Of a stretch of 43,748 nt of DNA, positions 20,292 through 30,187 are shown piece by piece. Source of the stretch: Balamuthia mandrillaris (Eukaryota > Discosea > Longamoebia > Balamuthiidae); assembly GCA_031835245.1 (NCBI GenBank), contig JAVKOQ010000398.1:1-43748 (forward strand). The letters run 5' to 3'. A program made the translations under genes and the position numbers. How positions within the stretch are numbered: position 1 is the stretch's first letter; every line of letters starts with the position of its first letter. The notes under the pieces are model-generated. The model was not told where the DNA came from. It worked only from the letters and a program-made list of their open reading frames with translations, and did not search any database.

Positions 20292-21182
20292 TCATTGCTC
20301 AGCCACAATGGTGCGCACCTGCTTGGCATCGTGAAAGCTGACAAAGTGGTTGATAAGCCGCATGGCTTTGATCTTGCTCAACGGGACACTCGAGGAAGAG
20401 GTCGAGTTGGCGGATGTGGTGGAGGAGGAAGACGAGGTAGAGCCAGAAGCAACGGAGGACAAAGCGAGGGCCGCCGTGGAGGATTTTCTCAAAGGACTGA
20501 CGGCTCTCCTGCGGATGGTGATAACATCGCCGGCGACGCTGCTGCTGGCGAGCGGATAGAAGTAGGATTCGGTCAGCTCGGGCACGTCGTGGCTTTGCAG
20601 TTGTTGCCCGTTGATGAAGAGGAGCACTTTTTTGCGGATAAAGTCCAGGTGGATTCCCACCACCGAACCGCTGCTGAAAGTATTGACTACGAATATAAAA
20701 AAAAGGTATTTGTGAGTTTAAAGCAATAATAAAAAAAGAAGAACAGAAAGAAAGCAAAGAATAAGAAAGGAAAGGAGAAAAAATAAAGGAGAAAAAAAAA
20801 GACTATAACACGTACTATAACGACTTTGACTGGCGTTGTTGTAGTAATATCCCGTTGGAGTCCACACGTGCCCTCCCATTTGCGTGGGAGAGGTATTGCT
20901 GCTCTGAAACGCGGTCTTGGGCACAATACCAACAAAGCCAGAGGCGCACGTGCGCAGATGGAACTCCACGTAGTCGTTCTCGGGGGTCAATGGGCTTGCA
21001 CCAAAGAGGTTATGATAGGTGCCGTAGAGATTGCTCCTTAGGTAGCCTTTGCGGCCAGAGGCCGAGAGCTCGAAGGAGGTAGAGGAAGAATACTGGTAGG
21101 AAAAGTAATTACCTGTTTTTATTTGTTAACAAAACAGCGTGTTTGTTTTCAAGAGAGAGAGAGAGAGGGAGAGGGAGAGGGA

Positions 21183-21236
<54 letters not shown>

Positions 21237-22941
21237 AGAGAGAGGAAAGGGAGGGAGAGGAGAGGGAGAGGGAGAGGGGGAGGGAGAGGGAGAGGGAGAG
21301 GGAGAGGAGAGGGAGAGGGAGAGGGAGAGGGAGAGGGAGAGGGAGAGGGGAGAGGAGAGGGAGAGGGAGAGGAGAGGAGAGGGAGAGGGAGAGGGAGAGG
21401 GAGAGGGAGATACCTGCTCTTGGCTTTTGTTTAGCGCTCTTCGGCTCAAACTTGGCGGAACCAGGGTAGGCCTTATGCTTGAAGGCCTGGAAAAGAAGAG
21501 GGCGCATAAAGTCAAGGGCTTGAAGGTTCTCGTCCTTTTCCACCACATTTACCAAAAACTCGGGGAACATGTTGCGGTAACGAATGTTGGGGAGGAGGTG
21601 GCTCAGCACTTGGTAATGCTTCGCCTTGTCATCCTCGAATTGAGAGGCATATACCAGAACAGCCCGGAATATTTTCTCTTCTCTGGAGGGAGAGAGACAA
21701 AGTGAGAATGAAAAAGAAAAGAAAGCAAGAAGGAAGAAAACACAAATAAATAAACATACGGCAGAGCAAGTTCATCAGCACGAAGCATAGCAGCCCAAAC
21801 GCTCGGCTCCAAGCCCATCAAGAAATGCTCCCTCAGGTTCTCTGGCTTCAAGTTCTTTACCGCTTGCCACAGCAATCCTTTAGGCTTGTTGCTGCACCAC
21901 TGCTTCTTGGCGTTCTTCCAAAGTTGAGTTTGTCCTCCGCTTCGACCTGCTGCCGTCTTGGTGGAAGACGCGCGTTTGACGAGAGATCGGAGACGAGGAG
22001 CACGTTTGTTGGGTCCTCTGCGGTTCGGGCGACGATTGGCTATATTGGTCTCACTATCGGAGCTACTACTCCCACTATAGCTGTCCTCACTATCCGACGT
22101 TATGTCGCTGGTCGATGTTTCGCTATCGCTCTCGCTCTCGCTTTCGCTTCCGCTTGCGCTTGCATCCTTTGTCTGTTGCTCTTGCTGTTCTGTTTGTTGT
22201 TGCTGTGGTTGTTCACCTGCATCGTCGTCATCGTCATCGTCGCTCAGATCTTCTCCGCTGTCGCTCTCATCTTCCACATAGCCGAGCTTCGTAAGTTCGT
22301 TAGTGTCCAAGAGATCCAACCCCAGCAGTTGTTTGTGGAGCTTCAACAAGGTGGTGAAGAGAAACGTGTGCGAGGCGAGGAAACGCCCTACGCTCTCCTT
22401 CAGAGAATGGCATTCGAAGTCGCGAGCAGTCTCCAGGAACTGCTCAAAGTTATACTGGCTGACATTGTCGCCGAGAACACGGCCACATTCCGCCTTATAG
22501 TGGGTTAAGCTTTTAAAAACAAAAAAAAGAGCACAAAAAGAAAAAAAACAACGAGAAGAAAAGAAAACAAGAAAAGATAATAAGATAATTACCTTGAGTC
22601 CATCAATGCCAAAGAAATGAGCAATCTCCAACAGTCTAACGATAAAGTCTTTGCGAAGGTCGTGAATGACTTTGGTGTTTCCAGTGTACATGAACTCGAT
22701 GCTGTGCTTGAACAACTCTCTGTCCTTGGTCGGTAGGGTTACCTTCGCGTAAAAGGAAGAGAAGAACGAAGAAAGAATTAATATCGTTTGTTTTAAAAAA
22801 TAGAGCAAAGAGAATGGAAGAGAGAGACGAGATAAGAGAAACAATAAACGAAAGAGAAAAGAGAAAAACAAACAATGAAAGCAAAGAAAAGAACAGACAG
22901 GTGAGAGAGCGAGAGAGAGAGAGAGAGACAGAGAGAGAGAC

Positions 22942-22972
<31 letters not shown>

Positions 22973-23026
22973 CAGAGACAGGAGAGACAGAGAGACAGAG
23001 AGACAGAGACAGAGAGACAGAGAGAC

Positions 23027-23059
<33 letters not shown>

Positions 23060-23739
23060 CAGAGACAGAGACAGAGACAGAGACAGAGACAGAGACAGAG
23101 ACAGAGACAGAGACAGAGACAGAGACAGAGACAGAGACAGAGAGCAAATGAGAGTACCTCAAAGACAGCTTTTCCTTCTTTCCTCGGCAACACCTTAAAC
23201 TCGATGCCAAACGACCTTTCCTTCCTCCTCCCTCCACTTCCACCCTTACTCTCTTCTTTCTCCTTTTCCGTCTCTTTCTCCTTCTCCTTCTCCTTTCCTT
23301 TCTGCTTCTTTTTCTTCTTCTCCTCGTTCTCTTCCTCTCTCTTCAACGCAGGGAACAAGGCCTCGCCGAAGCGTTTGCTCCACGCGGCCAGCACCACGGC
23401 GTGAGCCGGTATGTTCTCCTCCTGCCGCGCCTGCTTGCCCTCGTCCAGGCTGACCAGCTGGATGACCACGTCCGAGAGGAGCAGAGACTTGCTCGGTTTT
23501 TTGCTTTTGCTGCTGCTGTGGCTGCTCTCCTCCCAAAGCTTGGAGAGCTTGTGGTGCAGGAAATGGCTAAAGAGGCGGTCGTTGAAGGAGAGGTCCTCCA
23601 CGACCCTCTTCCTCGGCCTCTGCTTTTGCTTGAGCAGAGCGGCGCGGGAGGGAAGCCTCAGCTCCACCGAGTTTTTGTCTGGTAGCGACGACGGCTTCCC
23701 CTCCTTCTCCTTATCTTTCTTTTGTTTCTCCTTCGGCAT
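20292..23739 (-). CDS. BTB-BACK-SPRY domain protein
   Basis: Six exons: 23739-23158, 22742-22593, 22493-21760, 21682-21414, 21112-20816, 20686-20292 (808 residues, all phases agree). The BTB/POZ fold spans about residues 75-245: LLLSDVVIQLVS, IPAHAVVLAAWSKRFGEALFP, then after a Lys/Glu-rich insert FKVLPRKEG, and FKHSIEFMYTGN and RLLEIAHFFGIDGLK. A BACK-like helical region follows (NFEQFLETARDFECHSLKESV ... FLASHTFLFTTLL), then an acidic/Ser tract (about 350-400). A SPRY domain is split over exons 5 and 6 (VEFHLRTCASGFVGIVP ... GSVVGIHLDFIRKKVLLFINGQ). BTB-BACK proteins usually serve as Cullin-3 adaptors with the C-terminal domain choosing the substrate; that role is inferred. The 50-residue charged insert inside the BTB fold is unusual. 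Confidence 0.88.
21154..21411 (-). repeat. GA and GGGAGA tract (TCTCCC on sense strand), intronic
   Basis: Fourth intron of the BTB gene (21413-21113), nearly all A and G on the plus strand with GA runs and about 20 GGGAGA units. Open frames in it (Arg/Glu or Leu/Ser repeats) are artefacts. Confidence 0.9.
22913..23143 (-). repeat. GACAGA tract (TGTCTC on sense strand), intronic
   Basis: First intron of the BTB gene (23157-22743). About 18 clean GACAGA copies at 23037-23143 plus degenerate copies. The same hexamer encodes Arg-Asp repeats in the RSRC2-like gene. Confidence 0.9.
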
Positions 23740-24281
23740 CTCTCCTCAACAATATAATAGATATAATCTGAGCTCAAGTCAAAGATGTTAAAATTAAAAC
23801 TACATAACAAAAGATAGATTGAAAGAAAAGAAAAGAAAGGAATTCAAAGCGGGAAGAAAGAAAGTGAGAGAGTAGAACCCAAACAAACGAACCTTTCTTT
23901 CTTTCTTTTTTGTTCTCACAACGAACAACAAAAAAAAAAAAAAAACAAATAAACGAAAAATAAAAATGTTTATTTTTCACTGCACGGATGGAAAAATACC
24001 ACGTCGACATGATATTACATGTCGACATGATCGCTTTCTCAGATCATTGATGTCGACAAATTTAATTTGCACGAATCAACAATCAAAAAGTGTCTCTCCG
24101 CGAAGAAGAAAGAAGAACGCAGTGAGAAGAGAACTTCGTCGTCGTTCCTTCTATTCTTCTCTCTCTCTCTTTGGTTTTTTTTTCCCCCTTTGCGTTGGCG
24201 TTGTTTAGCTTTTTCTTTGTGTGTAGGAAGAGGTCTGGAGTGGTGGTGTGGAGTCCAAAATAATAGGTTTTTTTTTAACAG
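23740..24281. promoter_or_regulatory. Divergent promoter with three GTCGAC-core sites
   Basis: Between the BTB gene (-) and the MFS transporter (+). CGTCGACA at 24002-24009, TGTCGACA at 24020-24027 and TGTCGACA at 24051-24058. The third overlaps a possible ATG at 24050 that opens a 24-codon exon to a GTGAGA donor at 24122. No other gene is seen. Confidence 0.45.
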
Positions 24282-26497
24282 AAAAAAAAAGAAACAAAGG
24301 TGGAGGGCGAAGAGACTGCCGCGATTGCCCACGCTTCGGGCGAAGCAGCTGATGAAGTCGCTGATCAGGACGCCTCATCTCCGCCTCTTCTTCGAGTTGC
24401 TGCTGCTAGTGATGAGGATGGTGGTGATGGTAGCGTTGGAAGACGGCACTCGCTGTCAGGGTTCCTCATGGCGGTGGTGGCCATCGCGGCCATCGGTGGC
24501 TTCCTTTTCGGCTACGACACGGGCGTGATCTCTGGCGCTTTGCTGCTGCTCGAGGAAGACTTTGGCCTGGACGACTTTGAGAAGGAGGTCGTCGTCAGCA
24601 TCGCTCTCTTTGGTTAGCTCGTTTGCTTCATGTTGTTTTTGTTCTTGTTGTTGTTCTTGTTGTTGTTCTTGTTCTTCTTGTTCTTCTTCTTCTTCTTCTT
24701 CTTGTTCTTCTTCTTCTTCTTGTTGTTCTTCTTGTTGTTCTTCTTGTTCTTCTTCTTCTTCTTGTTCTTCTTCTTCTTCTTCTTCTTCTTCTTCTTCTTC
24801 TTCTTCTTCTTCTTCTATCTCTTCTCTTTCTGATACAAAAAAAACCCAACACCAAAATAAAAAGGAGCAATCATAGGGTCTTTCATAGGAGGACCCGCAG
24901 CGGACCAATGGGGCCGCCGCCCGCTCATCGCCTCCGCCTCCGCCCTTTTCTTGGTCGGCTCTCTGCTGATGGGCCTCACTCCCTCGGCCACCCAAAGCAT
25001 GCTGTGGTGGCTGCTGGTGGGCCGCTTTGTGGTGGGACTGGGCATCGGGCTGGCAGCCAACGTGGTGCCGGTCTACTTGTCGGAGATCTCGCCGATGCGC
25101 TTTCGTGGAGCGCTTATCACATTGAACATTCTTTGGTTGGTTCCTTTTGTTTGAAATGTTTTGTTGTTGTTAAAACCCTATGTTCAGTATAACAGTAGGA
25201 CAGTTTGTGTCGTATATTGGGGATGCGGCATTGGCGGAGGTACATGAAGGATGGAGATGGATGTTGGGTCTTGCTGCTGTTCCAGCATTGCTTCAGCTCA
25301 TCGGCATGCTTTTCTTTGGTAGGCTTTGCTTTCTTCTTCGTTCTAATTCTCTGCTCATCCGCCAACGTTGATCAAAAACATCAGTGACAGAAAGTCCTCG
25401 TTGGTTATTAACCAAAGAAACTGCAACGGGAGAGGCCAAAGCCAGAGATATTCTCTTGCGACTGAATCCCAAGGCCTCTCAAGCAGAGCTTAATCGAGAC
25501 ATAGAAGAGATCAAAGCGAACGTTCGCGAAGAACAACAACAAGATGCACCCTTCTTACCTCTTTTTGTTGGGGACGGAGAAGCTGACAAAGAACACCTAG
25601 AGGAGGAAGAAAATAACGTTTCATCATCGCCATCACCTTCTTCTATACGAAAGAAGAGATATCAGAGAGTGGTAGACGATGAAAGCATGCGACTAAAGAA
25701 GAAGAGTGAGTTGCGCTTTGCACGGTGGCGGCGATTGTTTCATCCTGCGCTTCGTCCTGCTTTGTTGGTAGGCTTAAGTTTACAAGGTACTTACTCTTTC
25801 TTCTTCCTTCTTTTTTAGAACTTTATGCATTAATCCCAACTTTCTTTACCTTTTTTTTTAGCAATTCAACAATTTGCAGGTATAAATACCGCGATGTATT
25901 ATAGTGCGACCATCATTAAGATGTCGGGAAGGGACGATCAAGATGCCATTCGCTTTGCCACCTTTGTTGCTCTTTCCAATGCTCTCTTCAGCGTCGTTTC
26001 TCTCCTTCTTATCGACAGAGTAAGATTTGTTTTTCTTTTCCTTATAAGTCTGTTTTGTCATATTTTTGCTGACTCTTTTCGCTGATATTTTCTTTGGCTT
26101 CGTTGTAAGGTCGGAAGAAGGAATTTGCTTTTCCTCAGCATGATAGGAACCATTCTCGGTCTTCTCCTCTTAGGCGGCTCTTTCCTGCTGTCCTCTTCCT
26201 CCTCTTCTACTCTTTCCGGCAATTTGGCGATTGCCAGTTTGACTCTTTACGTGGCGTTCTTTGCAATCGGTTTGGGGCCTATCCCTTGGACCGTCAACGC
26301 GGAGATTTACCCTCCTTCTGTTAGAGGTCTTGCCAATGGTTTGTTTGTTTGTTAGCTTATCTTGTCCTTGCGTTTTATTCTCATCATTCTCGTTCTCTTT
26401 CTCGTTCTCGTTCTCTTTCTCTTTCTCTTTCTCTTCCGTCGTTTCTCTTTCTCTTTCGTCGTTTATCTATCGTCGTTTCTCTTTCTCTTTCGTTGTT

Positions 26498-26563
<66 letters not shown>

Positions 26564-26787
26564 TCTGCTGTCTTGTGTTCAAAAACAAAAAAGGCTTAGC
26601 AACAACGGTGAACTGGGCGACCAACCTTATCATGTCGATGACGTTTCTGAGTTTTGTGAATTTGGTGGGCGAGGCCGTCACCTTTTGGACCTACGCCGGC
26701 GTGACCACCATGGGCTTGGTCTTCATGTACCTCAAGCTGCCCGAGACCAAAGGCAAGTCGTTGGAACAAATACAAGCCGAGCTTTAA
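24282..26787 (+). CDS. MFS sugar/inositol-type transporter
   Basis: Seven exons: 24282-24612, 24877-25135, 25188-25318, 25385-25786, 25862-26019, 26110-26338, 26594-26787 (567 visible residues, phases agree). It has the sugar-porter signatures: GGFLFGYDTGVISGALL in helix 1, DQWGRRP after helix 2, the ESPRWL motif ending helix 6, QQFAGINTAMYYS in helix 7, DRVGRR, and PETKGKSLEQIQ after helix 12. The best fit is the proton/myo-inositol branch (SLC2A13/INT-like), though the sugar is not proven. The central loop is long and acidic (about 60 extra residues). No ATG begins the first visible exon; it follows a strong T-tract acceptor. An upstream exon at 24050-24121 starting with ATG joins in phase 0 and is the likely, unproven, start. 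Confidence 0.88.
24636..24815 (+). repeat. TTCTTG/TTC tract in MFS intron 1
   Basis: Pyrimidine-rich microsatellite on the sense strand in intron 24613-24876. Long frames through it encode poly-Leu, poly-Ser or poly-Phe only. Confidence 0.85.
26503..26561 (+). repeat. TC microsatellite in MFS last intron
   Basis: Nearly pure TC run in intron 26339-26593, ending 30 bases before the acceptor, on the sense strand. Confidence 0.85.
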
Positions 26788-26829
26788 AAATAAAAATGTT
26801 TAAAAAAAATAATAAAAAAGAAAAAAGAT

Positions 26830-26902
26830 TGCCCCCGGCCGGGTTTGAACCAGCGACCTTCAGATCTTCAGTCTGACGCTCTACCAGCTGAGCTACAGGG
26901 GC
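26830..26902 (-). tRNA. tRNA-Phe (GAA)
   Basis: Full cloverleaf on the minus strand without intron: acceptor GCCCCTG pairs with CGGGGGC (one T-G), discriminator A, D arm GCTC/GAGC, anticodon stem TCAGA/TCTGA with loop CTGAAGA (anticodon GAA), and T arm GCTGG-TTCAAAC-CCGGC. The A box and B box for RNA polymerase III are intact. CCA is not encoded, as is normal in eukaryotes. The gene begins only 43 bases after the MFS stop, on the opposite strand. Confidence 0.97.
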
Positions 26903-27618
26903 GGATGCGATCTTGATGATCTGCTTTGGAAGGGTGATTCAAACACAGGCAATAAAGAGCTGGATTCTCCGAATGGTTTTGTTCCGTACGTTGTTTTATT
27001 TGTTGCAGCCACTTTGGGAGTTGCCTGTGCCGTACCTAACCTTGGGCGTTTTTCTTTCTACAAATACCGTTAAACACACACTTCCATCTCACCACTGAGG
27101 ACCACGTGTATTGGTTGGACTTTGTCGGCTAGAAACAAAACATCTCCTCCGTCATGGTCTTGAGACAAGGATACCAGAACAAGAAAAAAGTAAAAAGACA
27201 GAGGCTCAGCTGAACAAAGCCTTCGTTCGGGCCTCACGATAATGAGGGCCGAAGATACTGCATATACTGTGAAGCTATGGTTGAGGGGTGTGGTTCTCAA
27301 CAAGAGTCAAAGTGTGCCCCGTTAAACGCATAAAAAGAGCTTCGGGAGAGAGAAAAAATTCGACATGTTTCTGGAAGTGAAAATTGTTTAAAATTTTTGA
27401 ACGCAATTCTAGCCTCGGTCCGCCATTGGATGGAAGCTCTGGGTTTAATACAGAGGTGTAATTTTTTTGTTTTCATAAAGAACCGCAATGTGCGTTGTAA
27501 TGAACCCACCTTGATGGCGAAAAACTGGGCTTTTAAATAACGAGTTCTTTTCACGTTTTTTTTTTCTTATCTTTCACCACACACACACAGCTATAGAACA
27601 AAAACTCTCGTGAACCAC
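26903..27618. other. Intergenic region before secreted-protein array
   Basis: No complete gene. At 27070-27175 the minus strand holds a short stretch (GGDVLFLADKVQPIHVVLSGE) like part of a cyclic-nucleotide-binding domain, without a visible gene around it. A CCATTGG (inverted CCAAT) box is at 27423-27429, about 190 bases before the next start. Confidence 0.4.
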
Positions 27619-28296
27619 ATGACTTTTGCAAAGCTCCTCTCTCTTGTTTTGGCCGCTTTGTTCTTGGCCTCAGCTACCTTTGCACAGGACGTGGAATCCT
27701 TCCAAGACGAATGCCAAACCTACGTCAACGAGGAGCTCGGGGCCGACAACTACGACCTCAGGTGGATCGCCCAATGCGGACCCAGCTGGACACTCTATGA
27801 AGATTGGGTGATCTTTGGGGGCGGCGTTACCTTTGTCGGCATTTGGGAAGGCGAGGACGGCGAGGCTCTCACCTGTGGCAAAACCTTCGTTGAGTTCGAC
27901 TATATGGAATTCAAACGACAAGAAGCTGATGAACTTGTCGGCCGCCTTCAAACCTTGCCTTGTAATGAAACACAGGTTGGAGAACACTGGAGGCTCAACA
28001 CCTCCATCCCCACCGGCGAGGAGGACAACGAGTTCTGGTTAGTGGACTTTGAGGCTGACGCGAAGAACTTCACCTCCGCCATTGGTACCCGCCACTATGC
28101 CCCTGCGGACCCCAGGAGCGAGTCCCCCTCCTTTGTAGTCTATGGCGTTAATGCGAAAAGACTGTGCTGCAACTTGATCTGGACAGAAGTGGAGGGCTCC
28201 GCTGAGGACAGCAGTGTCTCTGAGGACAGCAGTGCGAGCGATGGTGGCGATGGCAGCTCTGCCTCCTCTCTCTCCCATTTCTACCACTTATTTTAA
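27619..28296 (+). CDS. Secreted six-cysteine protein, family copy 1
   Basis: Single exon, 225 residues. A clear signal peptide (MTFAKLLSLVLAALFLASATFA, cleavage before QD) is followed by a compact domain with six cysteines in the order AQC/DEC, AQC, TCG, LPC and an LCCN pair. Sequons at CNET, LNTS and KNFT suggest N-glycosylation. The C-terminus is Ser/Asp/Glu-rich and ends in a short hydrophobic patch. It is the most divergent of three paralogues in the array. I recognise no family; an extracellular or cell-surface role is inferred from the signal peptide and cysteines alone. The start is the ATG at 27619, nine bases inside the open frame. Confidence 0.85.
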   Translation: MTFAKLLSLVLAALFLASATFAQDVESFQDECQTYVNEELGADNYDLRWIAQCGPSWTLYEDWVIFGGGVTFVGIWEGEDGEALTCGKTFVEFDYMEFKRQEADELVGRLQTLPCNETQVGEHWRLNTSIPTGEEDNEFWLVDFEADAKNFTSAIGTRHYAPADPRSESPSFVVYGVNAKRLCCNLIWTEVEGSAEDSSVSEDSSASDGGDGSSASSLSHFYHLF

Positions 28297-28514
28297 AAAC
28301 TTGGAGAAATTGTCAACTTCTCGTGGTTGAGAATAAAATGGCCACCCCTAAACAACAGCCTGTTCCTCCCAACCAAGCTAGCTTTGGAATTCCACAGACA
28401 CAAACAAAGCGAGAAAGAAAAAGAAAAAAAAGAAGAACAAGAACAAGAACAACAAGAAGGAGAAGCAGAAGAACAAGGAACAACGCAAGTTATTGTAACA
28501 ACAACCTGTTCTTC

Positions 28515-28725
28515 AACGGTGCTGCCTTCCTTGGCATTTGGAAGAGAGCTTCTCCTTGCGGGGGCAGGATCACCGCCGAGTTCCACTGGGACCTTGCCAA
28601 ACAGGCAAACGCTGACCAACTTGGTGGCCCACCTTCACGCCTTTCCAATGCGAGGACACGCAAGGAGGAGGAGGAGCACTGGAAGCTCAACCCTTCTCCA
28701 AGAACAAAATACTGGATGAACAGTG
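28515..28725 (+). pseudogene. Decayed copy of the secreted six-cysteine family
   Basis: Homologous at DNA level to the middle of copies 2 and 3 (segments GAAFLGIW, GRITAEF and the stretch around GGHWK), but without signal peptide, without the C-terminal half and with frame changes relative to the intact copies. Flanks carry unrelated Lys/Glu-coding sequence. It lies between copies 1 and 2 and so belongs to the same tandem array. Confidence 0.8.
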
Positions 28726-28728
28726 CCC

Positions 28729-28858
28729 TGTCGACACGAAAAAACAAAGACCAACTATCTGATTTTTCATTGGCCCGCTGCCGAGCCTTCTGACGTCACA
28801 AAATTAATCACAAAAGGAAATATTTAATAATTAATAATCGATCGTGTCATTTCATTGG
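28729..28858 (+). promoter_or_regulatory. Upstream sites of secreted copy 2
   Basis: TGTCGACA at 28729-28736, CATTGG (inverted CCAAT) at 28768-28773 and 28853-28858, and a TGACGTCA palindrome at 28791-28798. The first two elements recur in the same order before copy 3, so the promoter was copied with the gene. Confidence 0.45.
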
Positions 28859-29029
28859 ACAACAATTATTTCAAGGGTAATTCATAATAATAAGCCACGA
28901 GCACTATTGGAGTGGGACTGCACTACGCTTCAGGTACACCTTTTTTTTTTGGTACCTCTCACTCACAAGGCCCCGTAAACAGGCATACGGACAGCGTTTA
29001 CCTCGAACTTTACGCACGCCGACGAAGAA

Positions 29030-29728
29030 ATGGCTCTTGCTAAACTCTCGCTCTCTCTTGTGGTGGCCGCGTTGTTGCTCCTGGCCTCCGCGGCCTTTGC
29101 CCAGGACGCCGAGACCTTCCAAGCTCAGTGCCAGGATTACATCGACGAGGAGTTGAAGGCGGACACCTTCAACCTCAAGTGGGTCGCTCAGTGCGAGTCC
29201 AACTGGACCGCTTTCGAGTCCTTCGTCGTCTTTGAGAGCGGGGCTGCTTTCCTTGGCATTTGGGAGAGCACCGAGGGAGAGATCGTCTCCTGCGGCAGGA
29301 TCACCGCCGAGTTCCAATACATCGACAAAAGACAAATGGCAGGAGACTTGGTGGCGCACCTTCACGCATTGCCCTGCGAGGACACGCAAGGAGGAGGACA
29401 CTGGAAGTTCAACACCTCCATCCCCACTGCCGAGGAGGACAACGAGTTCTGGTTGCAGAGCTTTGTGGCTGGCCCTCAGAACTTCACCTCCGCCATGGGC
29501 ACTGAGCGCTATGCTCCTGCGGACCCCAAGACCGAGGCCCCCTCTTTCGTCATCCACGAAGCGAGCCCCAAGAGGTTGTGCTGCAACTTGGTTTGGACGG
29601 AAGTGGGTGTGGACGGCGCTTCCGAGGACGGGAGCTCCTCTGAGGACAGTGCGGAGGACGGGAGCGCCTCGAACGATGGTGAGGATGGCAGCTCTGCCTC
29701 CTCCCTCTCCCTTTTCTCCTTCTTCTAA
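29030..29728 (+). CDS. Secreted six-cysteine protein, family copy 2
   Basis: Single exon, 232 residues, with a 25-residue signal peptide (MALAKLSLSLVVAALLLLAS...AFA, cleavage before QD). The six cysteines and the LCCNLVWTEV block are conserved with the other copies. Sequons are at SNWT, FNTS and QNFT. The tail has repeated EDGSS/EDGSAS units and ends SLSLFSFF. Apart from a few codons it is nearly identical to copy 3, also at DNA level and in the 5' flank, so the duplication is recent. Codon use is GC-rich, unlike the AT-rich flanks, which suggests high expression. The function is unknown. Confidence 0.87.
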   Translation: MALAKLSLSLVVAALLLLASAAFAQDAETFQAQCQDYIDEELKADTFNLKWVAQCESNWTAFESFVVFESGAAFLGIWESTEGEIVSCGRITAEFQYIDKRQMAGDLVAHLHALPCEDTQGGGHWKFNTSIPTAEEDNEFWLQSFVAGPQNFTSAMGTERYAPADPKTEAPSFVIHEASPKRLCCNLVWTEVGVDGASEDGSSSEDSAEDGSASNDGEDGSSASSLSLFSFF

Positions 29729-29890
29729 AACAAGATACGCTTTGGGGAAGTTCTTTTTCCTGAAATAAAAGAGATAAAATGAGTTTTGTGGAGGGTGGGG
29801 ATGAGGAAACGGAAAGTCGTTTAGCGTTGTTGAGAATAACTGGCTCAGAAAAGCTTGCTCTTCAGTGTCGGGAGGAGGTGCTCTCATGCA

Positions 29891-29920
29891 AGGGTCGCAA
29901 CTGCGCGCAACTGCGACCCT
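29891..29920. repeat. Short inverted repeat
   Basis: AGGGTCGCA at 29891-29899 and its exact complement TGCGACCCT at 29912-29920, with 12 bases between, in the spacer after copy 2. It could form a hairpin in a transcript. Confidence 0.6.
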
Positions 29921-29957
29921 CCAGCCAAGCGTTACAATCATACCTAACAAAGTGGCG

Positions 29958-30052
29958 TGTCGACCCGACAAATATTTCTGATTTTCCATTGGTCTTTCGA
30001 ATTTGTAAAAAGGAAAATTTTAATTTTTCTCATTTTTTTGAAATATCATTGG
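29958..30052 (+). promoter_or_regulatory. Upstream sites of secreted copy 3
   Basis: TGTCGACC at 29958-29965 (one mismatch to the palindrome), then CATTGG at 29987-29992 and 30047-30052, about 140 bases before the ATG. Layout matches the copy 2 upstream region. Confidence 0.4.
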
Positions 30053-30187
30053 GCGAATAATCAATGATTGCTTAATTAATCACTTTATGGGGCAATAACC
30101 GTTGCTTCCGTCAATTTTTTCAGCGCCGTTCTTCTTTCCGGTGCACACACAACACATCCAACAGTTTTTACCTACGCACACGAAGAA

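Noticed and set aside
21123-21705. Arg/Glu- and Ser/Leu-repeat frames
   Set aside because: GA/GGGAGA intron repeat of the BTB gene.
22814-23404. A 196-residue plus-strand Arg/Glu/Asp/Thr-repeat frame resembling an RD protein
   Set aside because: It is antisense to the BTB intron and exon; the BTB exons fit domain content and splice phase.
24456-24995. Glu/Gln-rich minus-strand frame
   Set aside because: Antisense to the MFS exons and their TTC intron repeat.
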